Notes under the pieces: generated by a model
Told to the model about the DNA's origin: nothing
The model's input: only the letters and a program-made list of their open reading frames with translations
Database searches by the model: none
Shown here: positions 52,309 to 62,000 of the stretch, piece after piece
How the letters are laid out: every line of letters begins with the position of its first letter
Numbering within the stretch: the first letter of the stretch is position 1
Made by a program: the position numbers and the translations under genes
Assembly (NCBI RefSeq): GCF_008275125.1
Contig: NZ_CP043473.1
Coordinates: 1,612,001 to 1,676,000, forward strand
Direction: 5' to 3'
DNA length: 64,000 nucleotides
DNA from: Chromobacterium paludis
GTDB lineage: Bacteria; Pseudomonadota; Gammaproteobacteria; Burkholderiales; Chromobacteriaceae

Positions 52309-52383
52309 GCCGCGCGGGTCGTGCCCAATCAGATGAAAGCTGTGCTTGCCGATATCCAGACCGATGAGTGTGACGGTTGCCAT
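52300..52383 (-). pseudogene. IS110-type transposase, N-terminal fragment
   Basis: On the minus strand ATG at 52383, behind GGGGAGAG, encodes about 28 residues beginning MATVTLIGLDIGKHSFHLIG, the DEDD-transposase start of IS110/IS1111 elements with its first Asp. The frame then runs into antisense Rhs sequence, so the remainder of the element is deleted. Confidence 0.75.
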
Positions 52384-52400
52384 GATGCTCTCCCCGAAGA

Positions 52401-52441
52401 AGAAAAAATGCCTCAGCAGGTTTGACGCCTGCTGAGGCATT
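52401..52441 (-). terminator. rho-independent terminator downstream of cdiAI
   Basis: A perfect 13-bp stem ATGCCTCAGCAGG / CCTGCTGAGGCAT with a 7-base loop is followed on the minus strand by TTTTTTCTTC. It is the first strong minus-strand terminator after cdiI, although it may have arrived with the IS110 end. Confidence 0.75.
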
Positions 52442-52464
52442 TAGGTCAGGCTGACCATCACATT

Positions 52465-52486
52465 AAGCCCCAGCATTCCGGGGCTT
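52465..52486. terminator. second hairpin downstream of cdiI
   Basis: Stem AAGCCCC / GGGGCTT with an 8-base loop is followed on the plus strand by TATT. It may terminate plus-strand readthrough. The 140 bases from here to the cdiI stop hold nothing recognisable. Confidence 0.5.
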
Positions 52487-52625
52487 TATTGAATAGTATC
52501 ATCGGGGAGTACTGATGATCTTGTGTTAAATACTTGCAACTGCGCACCCCGCCAATCACGAAATCAGCATCAAGGCAAGCAGCAGAACGGAGACGAAATC
52601 TCCAACACAAAGCAGGGGCTATACT

Positions 52626-53093
52626 TCATCTATCTATTTTTATCAAATCAGAATAATGACCAAACGTTGGATATTTTTGATAATTCTTACTTGGATCAAA
52701 CTCACCAGTAGCAGCCTCGACAGAATGGGGGTTAAATTTTTCATGCTTTATGTGTAACGAACCATCTTGCTGAAAAATATATGATGCACCACCCGTCACA
52801 AGAGGCTTGTCATCTAAAAAATCCCTATATATAGCCATTGTCAAAAACAAATCATCTTGCGATATTTTCTTGAAATGATACTCAAGCCTTTCTCGCAATT
52901 GATCATCAAAAAATGTGACCGCAATAAACTCTCTAGCGACATTTAAATAACAAAAAGGCTTACCCGACATCTCAACAATGGCAGTATATGTTTCACCGTC
53001 AGTATGCAGCTTTTCAGCATCCTGCTCACTCAATGGATCAATCGGTTTTTTTGAGTGACGAAACCATGATTTACAATATTGTATTTTTATCAA
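52626..53093 (-). CDS. cdiI: CdiI-type immunity protein candidate
   Basis: A 155-residue AT-rich gene directly after cdiA. The best start is TTG at 53093, overlapping the cdiA TGA, with AGGAAAGG 7 bases upstream; no ATG is near. The product (IQYCKSWFRHSKKPIDPLSEQ...) has no signal peptide, so it is cytoplasmic, suited to neutralise a toxin acting in the cytoplasm. The C-terminal half contains SYIFQQDGSLHIKHEKFNP. I recognise no named immunity family; the call rests on position, coupling and composition. Confidence 0.75.
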   Translation of the reverse strand: MIKIQYCKSWFRHSKKPIDPLSEQDAEKLHTDGETYTAIVEMSGKPFCYLNVAREFIAVTFFDDQLRERLEYHFKKISQDDLFLTMAIYRDFLDDKPLVTGGASYIFQQDGSLHIKHEKFNPHSVEAATGEFDPSKNYQKYPTFGHYSDLIKIDR

Positions 53094-56000
53094 TTGTACA
53101 CCTTTCCTGCAGAGTCCCTAATTACGACTCCAGCCTTATTGGCTGAATTGATTACGCTTTGAGGTACTGGATTAATCTGAACAGGGACTTCCAGTATATA
53201 AACCCCGTTCAATGATTGCCCCGCCAGGTTCCCACTGGATGGCACATTAGCAATAGTTGCACCTGTCGGATACTTGTTAGCAATTTCATTTATATAATTA
53301 TTCGCCGTAGATGGTTGTATATCAGAAAGTTGCGTATATTTTCTTGAGACAATCTCACCCGAAATGGGATTGTACGAATCCAAACGGTAGTAACCACCAA
53401 CTGGATTTTCTATATACACTTCGTTATATGGGTACGCAGCCGCTTGCTGCTTGTTGAACTGATTCCCTTTATCTAGATTAACCAACCAACTCGGCTTGCT
53501 AGATGCATTCGCAACCTGCTCCACGGAGTTTGCAGAACCACCTATTAGCCGAGTAGCACCAACCTCCTCACCAACTTTCTCAACCTGCTGGATCGTCTTC
53601 TCTGTCTGACTGAGCTCCGATAGCTCGGAAGAAACTCCTCCCACATTTTTGGTTGACCCAAAGACAACACCCGCAATCGGAATCAGATTCAACCCTTGCT
53701 TGATATCATCCGCGCTAAAATCCAGCCCATACTTTTTAAGGTTATCATGAAGCTCTCTGGCAGCCCCCTCGGTTGCCAAGTAACGACTATCCGCCTCTTT
53801 GTTCTGTGTAAACTTGTCGGACAGTTCCGTTTTTCGTAAAACTCCACCATAACTTGCTGTATCAACTATAGTCTCGTGATAATCACGCAATTCTTGCTGC
53901 TCTTTCCCATATCGCGCACCTTCTTTCTCTAAGGACAAGTAAAACTTATATTCTTTAGAGTCTGGCAAGAATTGTGCTGAGCACTTTAGCAACGCACAAG
54001 CCGCTGCCTGCAGCCTATGTTTAGCAGCCGCATCTCCACGCGCAATTTTATCAATGATACTCTGTTGCTTCGCGCTAGTTAATGAGTTGTTCTCCAATTC
54101 GATCTTCGCCGCATTCACCGTCGTCGCGGCCGTGTTCGCGCCGCCGGTGCCGGCCGCCACGCCCGCCAGCAGGCCGCTGACCAGGTTTTCCCGCTGCAGC
54201 TTCTCTTCCGCCGTCATCTTATCGGGATTGGTATGCTGGATGGCGTCCAGCGCGTTGTTCAGCGCCACGCTGGCCGCGCCGCCCGCCGCCCCCGCGCCGC
54301 AGCTCTGGCCGCTGGCGCTCGCGCCGGCGCAAGCCAATGCAGCGTGCAACACCGCGCGGACGGTTTCGCTTTCTACCGTGGGGTTTTGGTCTTTCTCCAA
54401 CTGATCCGCCAGCTTTTTCACTTCCTGCGCGCCCAGTCCCTGCAGGTAAGCGATGCCGGCGTTCTGGGCCATGCCGGCAAGGCTGTTGCCCAGATTGCCG
54501 GTGATGCCGGCCATTACCGCAGTGATTACCTGTCCTCTGCGGCTGCCTGGCGCCCACTTGGCGGCATCCTCCTCGGTGTCGATAGCCTCTTGCTGAAGCT
54601 TATGGTACTCATCGCTGTTCTTCGACAGACCGTTGTCTTCCGCGCGCTTCAACGCCTCCTTCGCCTCCTTGGCCGCTTGCATCTTGTTGGAGATGAAAGT
54701 GCCCACCTGCTGATTCAAGGCACTGGCCGCGTCAAACAGGCCTTGCACCTGATTGGCGTCGAAGTTGTTGGCCAGCTTGCCGCTACCGTCCTTGTCGCTG
54801 CTGACATTGCGGTTGGTGCCGGCTGCGGCCTGGGACGCGGTTTGGCCGGTTTGCGCTTCCTGCAGCGCGTTATTGGTGATGGTGAGGCTGCCGCCGCTGA
54901 TGCCGGCCCGGGTGGTGCTCTTGTCGTGGTCCGACGCAGCCATGGCCATGCCGGACACGCCACCGGTGCCGGCGGTGACGCTGATGCTGCTGGCGGTGAA
55001 GTCGGCGTGGTTTTCCAGATCCTTGAGCACCAACGCGCCGGTTTGCAGGCTGTTTTTGCCATCGGCCACGGCCTTGTCGCTGCTGGCGAGGGCTGCGCCG
55101 TTCAAGGTGGTGATGCCGCCAACCTTGAGCTGGAAGCCGCCGTTGCCGGCTTTTATCCCGGACTGGCGCTGCACGCTGGCGTAGTCGGCGTCCATTTTCT
55201 GCTGGCTGAGGCTGACCGAGCCGCTGAAGCCGCCATTATAAGTGCCTTCGGCGCTGATCGATTGATTCAGGCTGTGATAGGTGCTGGTATCCTGCAGGCT
55301 GTCCAGCTTGAGGTCTCCGGCGATGTCGCCCACCACTTGCTGGCCCTTGGCGATGCCTTGCAACGTGACGTTGCCGCCGGACACCAGATTCAGCTTGCCG
55401 CCGGCGTTCAGTTCGCTCAACTGATACTGGCTGCCGTTGCCGTCCACATGGCCGCGGCTCATGCTGGCGTTGGCGTTGATGCCGGCAAACGCGCCCTTGC
55501 CCTTTTCCATACCGATGGCGATGCCCACGCCGCCGCTGCTGGAATGGCTGGTGGTGTGCTCGCTGCTGGTGCTCTTGGCTGCCAGCAGCTTGATGTCGCC
55601 TTCGGCCTGCAGGGTGAGGTCTTTGCCCGCGACGAACTGCGCGCCCTTGCCGGTGATGGTGCTGTCCAGCCCTGCGCCGTGCGCCAGGTCCACCAGCGTG
55701 CCGCCGGACTTGAGCAGGCTGCCGCTTTCGGTATGGCTGTCGCTGACGGTGGTGCTTTCGCTATGGCTGCCGCCCACTGAAATGCTCAGTTTAACCCCAT
55801 AACCTTGTTTGCCCGGATCGGTGCCTTTCTTCGCCTGCTGATAGGCGGTATAGCTGTTGTAGCCAGCCAGCGCGGCGGTGGCGGTGGACAAGGCCTTGAC
55901 GCGATCATCCTTGCTCTTGACTGCCGTATCCGCAGCGGAAGCCATGGCCTGCACGCCGCTGATCAAGGGACTGGTCAGTTGCACGGTCAGGCCGCTGGAT

Positions 56001-59000
56001 TTGCTCTCCGTCTTCTGCACGCTGTGCCAGGTGTCTACGGCCGCGTCCAGGTTCTGTTTCTTGGTGTCCAGGTACAGGTCGCCGCCTGCGGTGACATCGC
56101 TGCCCTGCAGGGTGAGGGTGTCCCCGGTTTTGAGGCTGAGATTGCCGCCGATGCTGCCCACCAGGCTGCGGTTCTGGCTTTGGGTGGTGCCGGCGCCGTC
56201 CAGCTGCTGCGTCAGTTCCTTGCTGCCGATGGTGAAGCCCAGGCCGCCGCCGGAGAAGAGGCCGGAGGTCTCCTCTTTGTGGTACTGGAACAGGCGGTTG
56301 GTATCGGTGCCAGAGGTGATGTTGAGATTGCGGCCGGCATCCAGCGTCACGTCGCCGCTGCCCGCCACCTGGCTGGCGTGGATGTTGATGTCGCGCTGGC
56401 CCTTGAGGATGACGGTATTGGCCGAAACCGTGCTGCCCGCCTCATGCGTGCTGTCGTGGGCGACGATGTCGGTGGTCGTGCTGCTGCTGAACCAGCCGCT
56501 GGAGTGGCGGACGGTCTTGCTGTAATCGCTGTGCTGCTCTTGGGCGCTGCCCAGATTGACGTCGCGTCCGGCGATCAAAGCCTCTTGCCCATTGCTGGTG
56601 AGATTGGCCGCCTGAGTGCTGATGTCGCGCCCAGCGTTCAGGAGCAGCCCGCCCTCGCCTTGCACGGTGGTGCCGTGCTGGGTCAGGTCGTAGCTGTTAC
56701 GGACATTTTCGCCCCAGGTATTGTCGTTGCGGCTTTCCGTGGCGACCGCCCCCAGCTTGATGTCGTTGTCTGCAGACAGCGTGAGCTTGCCGCCGCTGGC
56801 CAGGCTGGCACCATTGAGCAGCGCGTCGCCATCGGCATGCAGCTGCAGGTCTCCCTTGCTGGACAAGCTGGCCGCGGCCAGGCTGTCGGTCTGCCAGTTA
56901 TGGCTGTTGCCCCAGCCGTAGCCGATATCATGGTTGGTATTGATCTCGCTCTGCAGCGTCAGTTGTTTGCCGGCCAGGGCGGTCAGGCTGCCGCCGCTGG
57001 ATTGGGCGGCGGAGCCGATCAGGCTCAGGTCGCCGCCGGCTTTGAGCAGCACATCGCCGCCGCCCTGCAGCAGCGAGGCGTTATGGCTCTGGCTCAAGGT
57101 ATCGTAGCCGCCGCCCCACCAGTTGCCGGCGCCGTGCTTGCTGTCCAGCGTGGATTCCAGGGTCAGGCTGTTGCCGGCCAGGGCCTGCACTCTGCCGCCG
57201 GCCTTGGCGCTGCTGCCGGACAGAGTCAGATTGTTGTCGGCGCTCAGCATCAAATTGCCGCCGATGTTCAGCAGGCTGCCGACGTGGTCCACCTGCTGGT
57301 ACTGGAAGCTGCTGTAGCGATTGCTATCGCCCAGGTTGTAGCGGGTTTCGCGGCTGGCGATGTCCAGATCATGGCCCGCCAGCAAGCTGGCGTCGCCGCC
57401 TGCTTTCACATCCACCGCTTGCAGCTTCAGGTCATTGCCGGCCTGCAGCCGCAAATCTCCGCCCGCCTGGATACTGCTGCCCGCCTGGCTGTGCTGCGCG
57501 TCGTCTGTCACTACTAGGTTTTGCTGGGCGCTCAGGCCCAAGTCGCCGCCTGCCTGCACCTTGCCGCCCTCGATGCGGATATTGTTGGCCAGCGCCAGCA
57601 GCGCGGTATCGCTCTTCAGCGTGCCGTTATTGACCAAATCGCCATCGGCCTGCAGCGTCATGCTGTTGCCGGCCAGCACCGCGCCCTGGCCACGCAGGGA
57701 TTGCTCGTCCGCCTTGGCTAGATAGACCATGGGCACCAGCACGTCCTGGCCGCCCACGTTCTGTTTCACCAGCCACACCATGTCCGATGTCAGCTTGGCC
57801 ATCTGTTCCGCGGACAGAGCCATTCCCGGCGTCAGCTGGAACTTCTGGGCGTATTGCGTGCCATTGCTCATCAATTGCTGGTATTGCTGCATGGCGCTGC
57901 CGTAACCGGACAGGAAGCGCTTGCCAGTCATATCGGTGATGGCCTTGCTGACCATCTGCTGTTCGTAAAAGCCATCGCCCAAGCGCTTTTCCACCTTGCG
58001 CGGGTCATAGTTCAGCTGCTTGAGCAGGTAATCCGACGAAACAAAGTTATTGTATTGCGTGAATTGAGGATTGGTTTCCACCAGATAAGGTTGTTGCGGC
58101 GCCGTCTGGGCGTGATACAGACCGTTGTCCGGCACGGTGTAGCCGCCAGCCACCGGGTTGCCTGCCTTGGTGCCAGCAGATTCCAGAACAATGTTCCGCT
58201 GTGCCGGCACCGACTGATATGGCTTATTTAAATTTGCCGCCGGATCAACAAGAATCGGATCGTGGGTAGGTCCTTTGGATAGCGTCGATACCAAAAGAGT
58301 TTGCACAGGCATATTGCTCCCCTGCGCCTGGTCTACCTGGCCATTCAAGGCCTGGCCATTGGCTTGATCCACCTTGCCATTCAGCTGGCCACCCTGAGCT
58401 TGGTTCACTTGGCCCTGCAAGGCCTGCCCAGACAGCGTGTCTTGAGTTTGGCCGCCCAAGGCTTGGCCATTGGCCTGGTTCACGCTGCCGTTCAGTTGGT
58501 CGCCCTTGGCTTGGTTCACCTGGCCCTGCAAAGCCTGGCCGCTGGCTGAGCCCACCTTGCCATTCAGTTGACCGCCCTGAGCTTGGTCCACTTGGCCCTG
58601 CAAAGCCTGGCCGGTCAGTTTGTCCTGCTTTTGGCCATTCAACGTCTGGCCGCTGGCTGAGCCCACCTTGCCATTCAGTTGACCGCCCTGAGCTTGGTCC
58701 ACTTGGCCCTGCAAAGCCTGGCCAGACAGCTTGTCTTGAGCTTGACCGCCCAAGGCCTGGCCATTGGCCTGGTTCACGCTGCCGTTCAGTTGATCACCCT
58801 TGGCTTGGTTCACCTGGCCTTGCAAGGCTTGGCCGGACAGTTTGTCTTGAGTTTGGCCGCCCAAGGCCTGGCCATTGGCCTGGTTCACGCTGCCGTTCAG
58901 TTGATCGCCCTTGGCTTGATCCACCTGGCCTTGTAGCGCCTGGCCGGACAGCTTATCTTGCGCCTGGCCGCCCAAGGCCTTGCCGCTAGCCTGGCTCACG

Positions 59001-62000
59001 CTGCCGTTTAGTTGATCGCCCTTGGCTTGGCTCACCTGGCCTTGCAGCGCCTGGCCGGACAGCTTGTCTTGAGTTTGACCGCCCAGCGCCTGGCCATTGG
59101 CTTGGTCCACCTTGCCATTCAGTTGACCGCCCTGAGCTTGGTCCACCTGGCCTTGCAGCGCCTGGCCGGACAGCTTGTCTTGAGTTTGACCGCCCAGCGC
59201 CTGGCCATTGGCTTGGTCCACCTTGCCATTCAGTTGACCGCCCTGAGCTTGGTCCACCTGGCCTTGCAGCGCCTGGCCGGAAGCCGCGCTCTGCTCCCCA
59301 GCGCCAGTCACACCGCCGCCTTGCGCCTTGTCGAACATGACGTGGATATTGGACAAGGTCGACTGCAGCGCCTTGGCATCCACACCCGACACACCCTTGC
59401 CATTGACAATGGTGGGGGCTTGCAAGCTCATGTGCTGGTTGGAGACGACTGTAGCGTCGAGGGAGCCTAAAACCTCAGTATGTGTTTCAACCGTCGGGCT
59501 ATCGGTTCTTCCCCAGGCATAATTACTCTGCGTTGTGGTTGTTGTAGTTTTTAACAGCGGCTGGCCAGTATTCCTCACTTGATTACCGGCTAGCATATTT
59601 ATAGTACCGCCAACAGAGATGGAGCTATAGGTATTAGCTACATCACTGGATTTAACACTCATGCTACCACCAACCAGAATACGGCCGGGATTCGTTAAGC
59701 CGCTGGCAACGTCTACTGAAACACGGGTAACAGTGGTACGTGACTGCTCCCCGTCTCTCGCCACTTCATCTCTCCCTGCAACAGCCAAACTCGCCATTTC
59801 TTTTGGAAGCAAATTTACATTTGGATCATACGGAGTCTTGCCAAAATCAAACCCAAACACCGAATATGATCCATTACTAGGAGTGCCAAAATAATAAACC
59901 TGCTGAGGCTTACCTCCCGGCAAAATTAAATGGGACCATCTCGAACCTATCGTCCTCTCACCATCACGCTTCCCACCATGAATGTATGACGAAGCACTAT
60001 CATCCAGCATGTCAAGATCATAATCAGCAACTACTGTAATGATATGTTTTACAGAATCATCCCTAATAATATTTAATCTAAAGAACTGCGCATCATAAAC
60101 TCCACACCCTTGCTCAGAGCAACCACTGTTATAATCAAAAGTAACGACCGAGTTGTCACCATTTTGCAATTTAGTAAGATTATAAGAAGATCCACGTCTT
60201 GAGCTTCCAGGACTACTAATTGTGGCTTCGCCATATGGAGTCAACAAGGTCTTACTTGTTGAGTTTTGACTCGAACTCTGAGTCACTGTAACCGGATTCG
60301 ACTCATTACTCACCCGCCCGGCATCAATAAACATATTACCATCCGACTGCAGCGTGGCTATGTGATTGATCACCTGTCCCACGGATGCGCCATCTCGCCC
60401 AATATGCATATCGCCCTGGCTGTATAACCAGGCGCCGTCATGGTTGTTCAGCGTGCCGCCGATATTCAGCGCCATATTGCCGGCCGAGGCCAATACCGCC
60501 TTACCGCCGCTGTTATCCAAGCTGCCGGCCTGGATGGCGATGTCGCCGGCGGTCATGGAGGCGGTGTTGGTAAGGCTGGCGGCATGTAGATCCAGCGCGC
60601 CGGCGCCCAGGCTGCCGTAGTTGTACAAGCCCTGGCTGAGCTGGGTGCTCAGCGTGCCGCCGATATTGACGCTGCCGTTATTGGTCCAGTTGAGGCCCGT
60701 CAGGCTAAGGTTGCCGCTGCTTTGCAGCTGGCCGTTGTTCACCAAATTGCCGCTGGCGCTGATGCTGAGATTGCGATTGGCCTGCAGCTGGGTGCCGGCG
60801 TTGTTGACGAAATCGCCCTGCAGGCTCAAAGCCAAATCCTGCCCCGCCAGCAAGCTGCCCGTATTGGCCAGGGACGCGGTGTTGACCGTCAGATTGCCCT
60901 GGCTGTACACGCTGCCGCCGCTGTTGTCGAAGCGCTGCGACTTCAACTGCCAGTTGCCGTTGCCGGCTATCTGGCCGCCGTTGCTCAGTTGGCCGCTCAG
61001 CGTGATCCGGCTGTCGCCGCCGCCCAGCGCCAGTATCTTGCCGCCGGCATTGCTCAGGCTTCCGCTATCCAGCTGCAGCGTCTGCCCGGCTTGCAGCAAG
61101 CCGCCGCCGTTGTCCAGCTGGCTGGCTGTCAAGCTCAAGCCTGCCTGGCTGCCCAGCGTGCCTTGCTGGTTGTTCAGCGCGCCGCCGCGCAGAGTCAAAT
61201 CGCCCTGGCTGCTCAGCACGCCCTGGCTGTTGTTGATATCGCCTGCCGTAACCTGCAATTGTCCACCAGACGTGATCTTGCCTTGGCCGCTATTGTCGAG
61301 CTGGCCGCGGACTTCCAGCGTGGCCAGGCCTTCCCCAGCTTGCGCTATCACTCCGTGCTGATTGCCCAGGCTGGAAGCGCTTAACTGCAGTTGGCTGGCC
61401 TGCAGTTTGCCATCTCGGTTTTGCGCGTCTTGCGCCACCTGCGCATGCAGCAGGGCGGCGCTCTGCAGCACACCTCCGCTGTTGTCCAACTGATTGGCTT
61501 GCAAGGTCAGTTGGCCATTGCTGGCCAACAAGCCGCCGGCGGAGTTATCCAACTTGCCGCTCAAGACCAGCGCGTTAGCCTCGTTGCCCAGCGCCTTCAT
61601 GCTGCCGCCACGGTTATCCAGACTGGCCGCGTTGATCTGCAGGCTGCTGCCCTGCAACTGCCCTTGGCCGTTGCCCAACGCGCCGCCCAGCTTCAGAGTG
61701 AGCGACTGGCCGCTAGCCAAGGTGCCGCCCTGATTGTTCACGTCCTGCGTCAGGGTCAGCTGCTGCGCACCCTGGCTGCCTATCATCCCCTGATGGTTAT
61801 CCAGGCTGCCGGCGACAATGTTCAAACCGCCATTGCTCAATACGTTGCCTTGCTGATTATTGAAGCCATGGCCGATTTGCAGCTGCGCCGCTCCTTGACC
61901 CGTCTGACGGATGTCGCCGCCTCGGTTGCTCAGGCTGTCGGCGTTGACGCTCAAACTCTGCGCCGCAATATGGCCGCCGTCGTTCAGCAAACTGCTTTGC

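Noticed and set aside
51859..52425. An intact small gene running from Rhs sequence to a KMPQQV end
   Set aside because: The last third is antisense to an IS110 N-terminus; the frame is a chance fusion at a deletion junction, so it was split into remnants.
54233..57517. Two long plus-strand frames opposite cdiA
   Set aside because: They mirror the FHA-2 repeats of cdiA, show no start signals and no domains.
58301..59470. Plus-strand repetitive frames, looking at first like a CRISPR or a repeat protein
   Set aside because: The 111-bp periodicity is coding repeat of cdiA on the minus strand; there are no spacers and the units are contiguous, so it is not CRISPR.
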